Of a stretch of DNA of 64,000 nucleotides, positions 12,561-21,786 are shown piece after piece (position 1 is the first letter of the stretch; each line of letters opens with the position of its first letter). The DNA is taken from positions 434,001 through 498,000 of the forward strand of contig CALYLX010000143.1 in the NCBI GenBank assembly GCA_944990035.1, in the 5' to 3' direction. The notes under the pieces are model-generated. The model searched no databases. It saw only the letters and a list, made by a program, of their open reading frames with translations, and had not been told where the DNA came from. This stretch comes from Clitopilus passeckerianus. Taxonomy: Eukaryota; Basidiomycota; Agaricomycetes; Agaricales; Entolomataceae. The translations under genes and the position numbers were made by a program.

Positions 12561-13264
12561 CATTTCAGTTGGCAAGGCGGCTTTCACCTGCAAAGCAACT
12601 ACAGTGCCAGACTACTCACACAAACTCGAAGCCAAACCCAAGCTCTGCCAGGCTCGCATTCATTCCACCTTATGGGTTTCCCCAAGAACTTCCAGTCAGG
12701 CATTTCGTTCGGATACAGCATCGTCGACGACAACCGGCCATCGACTGTAATCCTTACCCCTTCGACCCCCGCACCCGAAGCTCCTTCAATCATTGGTAGG
12801 AAAGCTATGCCCGGTTGTTTTCACAGGTCGCACTATTGGGTCATCCACGACCACCTTGTCACCATCACCAGCAAATGACTGTTCTCCCGACGCCAGCACA
12901 GGTCGCCACATTCATACCCTCGCACCCAATCTTCTTATTATCCTAATCACCGCTTTCGCTCTCGACATGTGCTCTACAAGCCTTCCTTGTGGTCACCCTC
13001 AGACGATCAGGCGTCCATGAACTACAGAGCAAACTCAACCACGGAACGCACCCCGTAACAACTCTCTATGGACAGAAGCTGAATGCGCCACAAGCAACCT
13101 TCTGAGCTTACCCATGCACGTTCCTCTCTGGTGTTCCGATCGAATGTTTGGCACCCACATCTCGACCAAATGTCAGCCTCCTCGCCAAATCTATATATTC
13201 CCGCCCAAGCTCACCTATCTCTCTTCAGTCCCTTGATTCACGACCGCGTTCACTGGACTCACAA

Positions 13265-15324
13265 ATGGATTATTTCACCAACAAGCACCTCTCCAACTTC
13301 TCGCTCGTTCCCTCTCTCCACATATGGCGCAAGTGGCGGGATCGCCCACTGCATGATCCCTATGCGATAGGTAAGTCTTTCTGCATACACGCCCAGTTCC
13401 TTTCTTGAGACTAACGTCCCTCAACCTAGGCCTTGATCCTCGCCCAATCCCACCCGGGCCTGTATCAAGCCATCTCGCCCGTCTCGCTGCCTACGCATAC
13501 GACTCCAGCGGGGACGCCGTCATGAACGACCTCCAGGCCACCACACAAGAAGTCAACGACCTCGCCCAGGATGTGCAGTGCTTGCTCAGCCTCGACGGCG
13601 AGGACAAGTGCATGGAGGTCGACCCCGACTCCTGCCTTGACGGCGATGGTGATGTTCATATGGAGGACTTGGACACCGCTCCTCCCGCCATCTCTGCGTC
13701 TGCCACTACCAGCCTCACCCTCCTCAGCGAGTCCACCCCTAGCCAAGGCGGGGTCATTGTCATCATACGTTCATCGGATATGGCTCCCATAGGTCGCGCA
13801 GTTGTCACCGAGACCACGATTAGTAACCCGTTTTCACCCACCTCGACCAAGTTGATCAATGTCCTGCCTGTACAACCCGCCCAGCAGGATACGTTCACAG
13901 CCTCCTGGGCACACGCTCAATCGCCACTTCTTGGTTCTGAGGTGATGTTGAGGAATGGCCAAGGGGAGGTGGTGGGGATGGCAAGGGTGACCTATGCTGA
14001 GGCTCCTTTGCTCAGCTCGTCAATACGCCAAGGGTCAAATTCCGGAAATGGAAATGGAGGTGAAGGCTTTCTGAGGAATAGATGGAACCCGAGGAACATT
14101 TTCCTGAGCTTCATGTACTCGCCTCTTGACTCCCGGCGACCTGTGGGCGAAGTTCCTCAAGCTCCAGCGAGTCCAATGATTGTCGAGCCAGCTTCGCCTC
14201 GCCTTCCTTCCCTTCCATGCACCCCGATACCTTCAACACCTCTTCGCTCCGAGGTCCCTCAAGCAATGTCTTTGGCGTTCACGTCACCTCCATCCGTTCC
14301 ATCCACACTGTTACCTTCGACACCTTCTCATCCTGAGGTCCCAGTCCCAGTCCAAACCGTTCAAGAGCCCCTGGAAGATCCCTTCCAATTCGAGCCAACA
14401 CCACCTGCAACCCCCGCCTGCAGTAATGGTGAACTCGAAGAGGAGGGTCTGAAGGGGCCGACTACGCCCATTGGTAGTCCGACGGGGTATCATGGCGTTG
14501 GAGATGTTCGTGATGAGGAGCCCGAAGTGTTTGGGGATGTTCAAGAAGATGCCGAGGATAGGGAACCTGGAGTTGCTGAGGAGCGAGATGACATGGAGGC
14601 GTTTGACTACGAGCAGGCGAAACGCAAGGGTAAGGGCAAGGGAAGAGCGATGGATAATGCAGAGGTTCAACAAGATGTGGAGGAAGATCACAATGAAGCG
14701 GTCGACGACTCCGACACCAGCAACAAGGATGACGACGCAAAGTTCACAGACGACGACGCCCACCCCACGGACTCAGACAGTGATGACGACGGCAACGACA
14801 ATGACGAAGCTGGCCAAGGATCCATAAGCCAGCAGACTCAATGTCAATCTTCACCCATCCACCCTACCGAGGATACCTCTGGGCCTTCCCGTGGTCCCAG
14901 GAATCCACTCTCCGACGTCACCAACACCGTCAGTAGCAACTCCAGGTCAAGGATTACCAACGGTATACGTGGCCACACCATCCGATTCCCGGCTGCAATG
15001 TACAGGCATGTGTGTGCCAAGGAAGCGGCGAAGGCGTCAGCGGAGAGCAAGGAAAGGGTGAGGAAGATGAAGGCTCGCGCTGCGAGGAAGGTGAAGGAGG
15101 CGAAGGGAAAGGCTAAGGAGGAGGCAAGGGAAGAGGCTAGGAGCCAGCCTTCTGCGAAAGCTTTGGGGAAGAGAAAGGCTGTAGATGTGGATGACGAAGA
15201 GGGGGGTGAAGATGAAGATGAAGACAATGAGGATTCCGCGAGGAAATACGTGGCATTTGCGAGGAAGAAGCAAGAAGGGAGGAGGGCATGGCTGTTGACC
15301 AAGGTGAAGAGGAGGAGGGAGTAG
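13265..15324 (+). CDS. Acidic low-complexity protein, likely nuclear (part 1)
   Basis: Two exons: ATG at 13265 (MDYFTNKHLSNFSLV), donor gtaagt at 13371, acceptor cctag ending 13429, then an uninterrupted exon to the stop at 15322-15324, about 667 residues. No known domain is recognised. In order it contains a Ser/Pro-rich part with imperfect internal repeats (PSTPLRSEVPQ versus PSTPSHPEVPV, around 14230-14350), a long Asp/Glu-rich stretch (about 14500-14820), and a Lys/Arg-rich probable coiled coil (15000-15310) with RKMKARAARKVKEAK-like text. Acid patches beside basic clusters suggest a nuclear or chromatin-associated protein, which is inference. The next reading frame overlaps the end by 37 nt and has the same composition, so the two are probably one gene joined by an unrecognised intron. 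Confidence 0.55.
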
Positions 15325-16286
15325 ATTCGCAGGCTCAGCTCGACGGTGGGGCTGTGATTACTCATCTGGATGAGGTCCACGACACCAAGGACGAGGATGA
15401 GTCCAACTACGCCACTGTGAGAGAGGAATTAGACCACACACAAGCCGCCACTGAGGTTCCCGCCACCTCAGAATCCTCATTCACAGCACCCTCTTTCCCT
15501 TTGAAGCCTTGCCCTGCCACGTCCCGTGTAGACTCAGCCCGCGAGTTCGTTGAGGGATCATCAAGGAGGCCACTCAGGCCCATGCCAACCCGCTCCTCGC
15601 TACCAGCGCCGTCTCCGGTTCATATCGCATCTGGTCCCACCCAACTCCCCGAGTTTGAACAGGGATCTTCAAGGAAACCGCTCGAGGAAGTCGCACCGTC
15701 AATGTCTGGTCCAAGTCAAGGAGGGGGTAGGGGCAAAAGGAAGTCTACCGAGGATGATGATGATGATGAAGAGGACAATCAGCACCTCAAGCGTCGACGA
15801 TGGCAGGACGTTCTTCCCCCGCCTACCCAAGAGAATGCCATGTTCATTGACAACGACAGTTCGCATTCGTCACTTTCCAGCACCACGCCACCCGCAGAGG
15901 ATTATCTGACGGAGTCTACCCCTCCACCCGCACCGCGTCAATCGAAGGGCAAGCGTAAAGCTGAGGATACAGACGACGAAGACCAGGAAGATAACCCAGA
16001 TACTTCTATGGAGATTGATCAACTACCCCGGCCTATCAAGAAACGCAAGGCCTCGTCTGGAGCCTCGATCGCGTCTTCAAGCCATCGTACACCTTCTCCA
16101 ACCAACATCTTCGGTCATAACAGGGAGATGCTCAGCACCACGCACATAATGCCCGCTCACAGTTCATTGCGGGCTCGTAAACTTCTCATGAAACATCAAG
16201 GCAAGGCTTTTGTGGCCGTCGTCAAGGAACATAGGGAAGAGGAGGAAGAGGCTGACAGGAAAGGCGGGGAGGGTGCTAAAATGTAG
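15288..16286 (+). CDS. Acidic low-complexity protein, continuation in another frame (part 2)
   Basis: This frame is open from 15231 to the stop at 16284-16286; its first ATG is at 15288, inside the previous CDS. Composition matches part 1: a duplicated motif (FVEGSSRRPL and FEQGSSRKPLEE, near 15545 and 15655), an Asp run encoded by a GAT repeat at 15755-15770, nuclear-localisation-like clusters (KRRRW, KGKRKAED, KKRKASSG), and a C-terminal Lys/Glu-rich segment. A frame-correct link exists: exon ending TTGACCAAG at 15303, donor gtgaag at 15304, acceptor ending gatgag at 15374, a 71-nt intron. The alternative is a frameshift or a separate overlapping gene. No function can be given. Confidence 0.5.
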   Translation: MAVDQGEEEEGVDSQAQLDGGAVITHLDEVHDTKDEDESNYATVREELDHTQAATEVPATSESSFTAPSFPLKPCPATSRVDSAREFVEGSSRRPLRPMPTRSSLPAPSPVHIASGPTQLPEFEQGSSRKPLEEVAPSMSGPSQGGGRGKRKSTEDDDDDEEDNQHLKRRRWQDVLPPPTQENAMFIDNDSSHSSLSSTTPPAEDYLTESTPPPAPRQSKGKRKAEDTDDEDQEDNPDTSMEIDQLPRPIKKRKASSGASIASSSHRTPSPTNIFGHNREMLSTTHIMPAHSSLRARKLLMKHQGKAFVAVVKEHREEEEEADRKGGEGAKM

Positions 16287-17765
16287 ACGGATTTCTGAAA
16301 AACGGCTGAGAAGTTCGGTGGTGTGGTTGGCTGTCAATACATGGGTTCAAGAGTTCGGGTCGTGCTAGCACAGGGAAGCAGCAGGAATTCAAGATCTTTG
16401 GAGGCGTCCTGGAGGCAGGATGAGGTTTGGAGATGCGGAGATCCCAGAGCATTGTTGTACGTTGGGAGCAGTACAGAGGCGGCTTCGCTGTTGGTGAGGA
16501 AGCCACTGCAATGCGCCTGGGATCTTGGATAAAATTCAGAAAAGACCAAAAAGAGCTACTCGGTACAAGGACATATACACTATCATACTGCTTAACGTAT
16601 TCCATATTTACTGCAATTATACAATTCTGAGTGAAACGAACCTTCGAAAAGTGCCTTCAGTAACATGCATTTACAAATACCGCAGAGCTACAGCCTCCAG
16701 GGCACCGATACGTAATCATCATTACCCACTCGTCAGCTCTGGACCATGATGACAATCATCCTCAAAAAACAGAAAGCCATGCATACCCGGCCGAAAGAAT
16801 GAAAATTCATTAGTCCTTGACGATTTATGTTGAACAGTATGCTCCGTGTACCTGCCGACTGGAAATAATAACGAGCTCAGCCTCTGACGGAACATGCTCG
16901 GGCTTCCACTGCTCCAAGATCAAACACGAGGCGCGCTTCATGCCAAAGCCTCATTACTTGGGGACATGGTGTCGGTTCTCCAATTGAACAATGCTTTCAA
17001 GGCTCTCTGAAACGCCGCTTGTGTACCGTAGGCTAGCCTACCTGCGTCCTATCACGATGAACCTCATCAGACTTTCAATCCCACTGGCATCAACACTGGC
17101 ACGAACTTGAGCGATGCTTGGAAGCAACCGACACAGACTCTTAACATGAGGTACCTTTCTCCTAAGAGACAAGGGATTGCATCCCTTTCTAGCGGACGTC
17201 TCCATTCTTGCAGTTCTCGTCGGATCAGGTAGACAAAGCCGAAAGATACAAAGCTGCTGGGTGAATGATACTGCGACCCAGCCTGTGGCTTACGCGATTA
17301 CAGCCTACTTCAATTGTTGACAGCTACCGCATTCCTTGGTTTCTCATCGGCGGTTTTTTCCAGTATGGGCTCGAGTCTCTGCCGTCAAAAGTCTAATTAG
17401 GGGTTAGTTCCTTTGGTTGTCCTGATGACGTCTCCGTCTTTTGTTCTTGACCACCCTCATCTCATCTAATCAGATCCAGCTTCCGCAAACGTAACCTCAG
17501 ATCAATGTTTATTGTCTTTCACCTCACGACCACATGAGCTCATACGAGGCACATTCCTTCATGCCAAGGCTTCTATTTGTCAAAAATATACCTTTTTTCC
17601 TGTCCCCCGAAAATGTTCTATTGTTTCGGTGTAGATCCTTGTCGGTGAGGCGCCTCGAGTCAGCCCTGCACATTGCGAATCTTATAAAGCCCGACGACAT
17701 CGATTCTTCTCTTTCGTTAAGCAGCCTCCCGCACCACCATTACTCCAGTCTCGCACTACAGACCA
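16287..17765. other. Intergenic, upstream of the pheromone-like gene
   Basis: No gene seen. Two ACAAAG hexamers lie 15 bp apart (17233-17238 and 17248-17253), about 510 bp before the pheromone start codon. That core is bound by HMG-box pheromone-response factors in other basidiomycetes, but by itself it is short and weak evidence. Open frames at 16323-16749 have no recognisable content. Confidence 0.4.
17683..17688 (+). promoter_or_regulatory. TATA box of the pheromone-like gene
   Basis: A perfect TATAAA in the context cttataaagc lies 78 bp before the ATG at 17766, with a C/T-rich leader between them. Spacing is right for a TATA-driven, strongly expressed small gene. Confidence 0.6.
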
Positions 17766-17963
17766 ATGGATCGCTTCTCTTCCATCGTTGCCTACCTCTC
17801 CAACGAGCAATCTGCTCAAACATCTGTCCAGGCCAACACTGTCACGGACAGCCACACAGCCTCCACGAAGGCGAGCACCTCCACGGAATGGGAGGACATT
17901 CCCGTTGACAATGAAGATGGGACCGGCACCAACCAGGGAGGGCCGTACTGCGTTATTGCTTAG
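17766..17963 (+). CDS. Fungal mating-pheromone precursor (CaaX lipopeptide)
   Basis: A 65-residue intronless frame ending in the farnesylation box Cys-Val-Ile-Ala directly before TAG. It has the hallmarks of basidiomycete pheromone precursors: a short length, an N-terminus starting MD-x-F (MDRFSSIVAYLS), a Ser/Thr-rich polar middle, a charged pair (Glu-Asp in VDNEDG) about 11-13 residues before the Cys where maturation cleavage usually falls, and a Gly-rich mature part (GTGTNQGGPYCVIA). The expected product is a secreted farnesylated, carboxymethylated peptide of roughly 12 residues, recognised by a Ste3-type receptor. A TATA box precedes it at suitable spacing. No receptor gene lies in this window, so it may sit at the edge of a mating-type B locus or be a non-mating pheromone-like gene. 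Length and CaaX together make an accidental ORF unlikely. Confidence 0.85.
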   Translation: MDRFSSIVAYLSNEQSAQTSVQANTVTDSHTASTKASTSTEWEDIPVDNEDGTGTNQGGPYCVIA

Positions 17964-18881
17964 CTGAGTTAGCGCTCATGTCGGGTACGTGTGTTCCTTC
18001 GTGTCTCTAGCAAAGCTTAGTACTAACACGATTCTTTATCCAGGCCACAAACTTATCCCGACACCACAGACTCGCCTGTCATTTTTGCGAGACCTCACAA
18101 AACTACTTCGTTCTTCGTTTCGCCTTCATCGAGGCACCTTTATCACCCTCCCTTCGTTCTTCGGACTCTAAACTATTGTTATTCCCTATTATCTCATCAA
18201 GGGTTACCACATCTGCATCACCACATAACCAGCAATGCGCATCGTCTCATACCAATGGTCACATTTGTAGATACTACACAATACCTTATCTTTATTAGTG
18301 CTCGGAAATCCGTAGTACATAACTTGTAACTTGTAACAGTAAATTGGTCCTCATTACTGGCCACCAATTGTTTGACTATTCCACACGACCATCCTTCCGA
18401 GCCACGAACCTGGAATTTACGAAAGTGCTATGCAGCCTACGGAACGGTTGCAATCTAATAACAAGGGTGTCGAACCCCGGTTCTTTGCCGTATCAGATCA
18501 CGACGATCAGGTCAGTCACCACATCACCAAAGTTTGGAGGTTCCTTCTCGTCAGCACACACCTTTTTACGTTACTACACAGCTTGTAAGTCACGATGACT
18601 ACGTCCAGCCCGTTCTGCGGGCTTCGGATGCCAATCCTTGGAGGGTATCTGGATAACGAAACGGTTGTATCCGGGAAGTGAGAAGGAATCTTGATGCAAA
18701 TTGTCCATTTGTGGGCGTCCTGAGCGTCTATCATCCTCGCGTAGTAGCAGGAACTCCTTGGGGTACAATGCATCATCCTGTTGTGTCAGTCCCAGGAATA
18801 TAAGAAACGGAACCTTTTCCTTTTGCCACTCCCGTCGACGTCCAGCATCCCAGCCATAACGAACCTCTCCACGAATTAGAC
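17964..18881. other. Intergenic
   Basis: No gene seen. A possible 3'-UTR intron of the pheromone transcript (gtacgtgtg near 17985 to tccag near 18044) is conceivable. The sequence gaatataagaaa near 18795 could serve as a TATA element for the following membrane-protein gene (ATG at 18882). Confidence 0.4.
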
Positions 18882-19409
18882 ATGTCCTTCCTACCTTCAG
18901 AACCCGCCCAAGAAGACGCAACCGAGTCCTACATTCCCTTCAAGAACTTCTTTGCCCTCATCTCCTTCATCGCCTCGGTTGATGTCGCGGTCTGCATCTC
19001 AGCGTCGCTCACCTTGGCCTGCAGCCAATCCTTCTTCGGGCGTACCGACGACGAGTCCATAGCAATCGTTCGCCATGGAGCAGAGATCTTCGCGTGGTCA
19101 TCAGCAGTCCACGGGGCTGCACTCTTCCTCTCCCTGCTCTCGCAGCTGCTGTTCACGAGCCCTAGATTTGGGAAGCTTCTGTTAGCGAAGCCGTACAAGA
19201 GGCTGATGAGGTGGCTGGTTGGAAGTGTTGCGTGGATCAATCTGGCGCTAGTGGCGGGAGGAACGGCGTTGATAGGGGAAGGCATGAAGGTCATCGACAG
19301 ACGCGTGGGGGCCTTGCTGCAATGGACTCTGCTTGGTTTTGGCCTACCAGTACTCGTGTTTTGGATAGCGCTTCGTATGCGGGTACGTTTTGTTGATGCA
19401 CACTGTTGA
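18882..19409 (+). CDS. Four-helix membrane protein, family copy 1
   Basis: A single-exon frame of 175 residues. Four hydrophobic segments are visible: FFALISFIASVDVAVCISA, GAALFLSLLSQLLF, WINLALVAGGTALIGEG and LLQWTLLGFGLPVLVFWIAL. It is clearly paralogous to the genes at 20511-21035 and 34791-35543. All three share the N-terminal (P)F-x-x-FF(A/S)LISFI, a QLL(F/Y)TSP motif after TM2, and the strictly kept GLIGEGMKV-like loop before TM4 (here ALIGEGMKV). I do not recognise a named family; the size and layout resemble many orphan agaric tetraspan proteins. The C-terminus after MRVRF is short and may hide a last intron (gtacgt at 19382). Confidence 0.7.
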   Translation: MSFLPSEPAQEDATESYIPFKNFFALISFIASVDVAVCISASLTLACSQSFFGRTDDESIAIVRHGAEIFAWSSAVHGAALFLSLLSQLLFTSPRFGKLLLAKPYKRLMRWLVGSVAWINLALVAGGTALIGEGMKVIDRRVGALLQWTLLGFGLPVLVFWIALRMRVRFVDAHC

Positions 19410-20510
19410 CGCTCAGCCTGATCTGTACCTTTCCTTCCGCACCAAGCAAAAACATAAGGAGCAACCACCTCGAGAAAAGTCAGCTTCTTCAAAGACCCAG
19501 GTTTAGAGAACGAAGACAAGCCCTTTGTATTTGTAGAAGACCCGGTAGGACTCAGGCCGGAATCCTCATATAGGCCCACGCGGCTACAAGGTGAAACGTT
19601 GAGGAAGGACTGTCAATGCCTACCAGAAATCCTGATCTTCCTAAAATGTTCTGGCCATTTGAGTGCCATTAGGCTGTTTTAAGTAGCTTAGTGAGCAATC
19701 TACGGCTTTTTGGAAATGGCTCGCCTTACCGCAGCTAAAGCGCTGAGGGAGGGGCCTCGCTCAAATTAACGCCCAACAGGCGCCCGATGAATCGTGTGTG
19801 CCGCATTGGAATTTCCACGGGAGATGCCGAATCGGAGATTACGGCTATTGCTGCCGGACATTTGACAGCGACACCTCCACCAACAAACCCACTATGTATG
19901 GCAGAACGAGAGCCTCAAGGTCCAAAGTTCGAGTCCAGAGAGAATTTAATTCGTCCAATGGCCATAGCTTCCAACATTCCTCGACACCTACTACAGATTC
20001 TCGGATACCCCCATCTCCGTTGACCCGGCTTACAAGCCGCGACTTCCGAATCTGAGCCTCTCTAAGACTGAGCTCGATAAACTGGGTTTAGCTCATATCC
20101 TTGATGCACGTTGGGGCCTTCTATTCAGTAATCTGACTTCCTTGGTCTCTGTGCTTGCGAGAACCTCTGTGTCTCCTGCTGGGCTGGATTTGTGGCAAGA
20201 TCGGACGCAAGCGGGCTACCCTGAGTGAACACATCTGCTTCTGGTTGGATTGGCTTCATTGGTTTGAGTCGATTAGAGGCCGCACCTTTGTCATTTGTAG
20301 GAAGGACTTCATTGAAGTGCAATACCCTTGCTAACCATGTGAATTCTAGTCTGCTCTTTTACCGGGATTCGTTGAATGCATCGCCCGCAGGACAGTTGCT
20401 ATGCTGAAGCGACGTCGTTGCCTGGATTTGAAGACGTCAGACTCACTGCATTGCAAACCTTCATAAATGTCGTTTTTCTCTAGCTCTTGAACAGTCGTAT
20501 CGTCGTCCTT
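19410..20510. other. Intergenic between tandem membrane-protein genes
   Basis: No gene seen. Frames at 19787-20055 and 20225-20407 have no recognisable features and no good splice partners. The promoter of the second copy must lie at the right end. Confidence 0.4.
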
Positions 20511-21035
20511 ATGCCCACAACAATGTTCTTTACCTCCTCGGAACCATATGTCCCCTTCAAGGATTTCTTCGCCTTGATTTCATTCATCTCATCCTTAACA
20601 ACCTCCATATCAATTTCGGCATCATTAGGCCTGTCATCTTGCAAGGCATTCTTAGGACGCACAGACGACGAATTTCTCGCCCAAGTCTACCGCAGTGCAA
20701 ACATGTTTGGATGGGCTGCAGCCATCAATGGATCGGCTCTGATCCTCTCCCTGCTATTTCAACTACTCTACACGAGCCCAACCTTCACTACATTGCTCAT
20801 GGGTGGGCAAGACCGGAACAAAATAAAGCAGGCGGTCGGTGCTGGGGCTTGGATATCTCTAGGGCTAGTGGCGGGTGCGACTGGATTGATTGGCGAAGGC
20901 ATGAAGGTGGTGGATGTGCGTGTAGGGACAATGCTGGAGTGGATTCTTCTGGCGTTTGGGCTGCCGATCTGGGTGTTCTGGCTTGTTATTCGGCCACCGC
21001 ATCCTAACCTTGACGGGACGGAAAAGGGTCCCTGA
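20511..21035 (+). CDS. Four-helix membrane protein, family copy 2
   Basis: A single-exon frame of 174 residues from the ATG at 20511; an upstream in-frame TTG extension is unlikely to be used. TM segments are FFALISFISSLTTSISISAS, GSALILSLLFQLLY, WISLGLVAGATGLIGEG and MLEWILLAFGLPIWVFWLVI. It keeps the family motifs PFKDFFALISFI, FLGRTDDE (copy 1 has FFGRTDDES), QLLYTSPTF and GLIGEGMKVVD. Direct tandem with copy 1, about 1.1 kb apart and on the same strand, points to a duplication. The C-terminal tail is short and polar. Function unknown. Confidence 0.7.
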   Translation: MPTTMFFTSSEPYVPFKDFFALISFISSLTTSISISASLGLSSCKAFLGRTDDEFLAQVYRSANMFGWAAAINGSALILSLLFQLLYTSPTFTTLLMGGQDRNKIKQAVGAGAWISLGLVAGATGLIGEGMKVVDVRVGTMLEWILLAFGLPIWVFWLVIRPPHPNLDGTEKGP

Positions 21036-21786
21036 AGCGTCAACGCGAGCTAACAGGGACTGGTGGGTTATTGGGGCAGAGATTTTAGGTTACGGCGCAG
21101 AGGATGTCGGATTGTAATTGGAGGTTTGACCGGCGGGAGGATCGTATCGAACGCGCTTGTATACCTTACGGGACAAACACATCGAATATAACGTACAACC
21201 AGATACAGATTCTGTTGGTCTCACGTAAAAAAACCTCTGCCAAGTTCTGAGCAAGGTTAGGAGAGCCTGGAGAGGCATGAACCTGTGGCGCTACCACGTG
21301 TGAAACGCGGCCCGCCACGGTCTTGCACACACATGGACATACAATCGACCCTCAAGTTCTTCATCCTCACCCAACCTGGAACCTGTGGATATTAACGCCC
21401 ACAACCAGCCTACAAGTTCAGCATCCAAAATCTTTTGGTAGACATCGGCGTTCGATCGGTGTGCACAGCTTTCCGGGTTTTTTTACCCGACTGACCGGAC
21501 TTAAGCTTCAACCTGGACCTCGAGCCAGGAACAACCTTTGAATCACACATTTGCCGTCGACACCTTGCGAAAAAGCTCCTACTGAACAATGCGAATGAAG
21601 GCTCAAAAACTGTCTCGTTCTTGTTCAGAATAAGAGTTGGGAGACCGTGCGTGTTTGAGGTCGCAGTGATAATGATACATCGATCACATTTACTTGACAT
21701 TTACCGTTGGCAGGCTGCGCCGTGCTCATCGCAACAGACGATGGAACCTGCTATTTGTATCAACGTGATTATGGAGGCTGTCCGTC
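21036..21786. other. Intergenic
   Basis: No gene seen; contains the promoter region of the carboxypeptidase gene. Frames at 21323-21700 look non-coding. Confidence 0.45.

Larger units (their letters stand above)
10236..13264. other. Gene-poor stretch with an inverted duplication
   Basis: No gene could be assembled. Minus-strand frames at 10464-11343 and plus-strand frames at 12359-13020 have no recognisable motifs. The main structure is a diverged inverted repeat (arms near 11690-11880 and 12366-12560, listed separately). A and T runs occur at 11563-11570 and 11645-11654. Sequence close to 13264 should hold the promoter of the next gene. Confidence 0.45.

Noticed and set aside
13465..15380. 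Antisense open frames opposite the acidic protein
   Set aside because: They are shadows of the biased codon composition on the plus strand.
15755..15775. GAT repeat as a microsatellite element
   Set aside because: Short in-frame repeat coding Asp inside the acidic protein; explained by the coding sequence.
18460..18485. tRNA T-arm-like string ggtgtcgaaccccgg
   Set aside because: The stem does not pair properly and no acceptor or anticodon arm can be folded around it.
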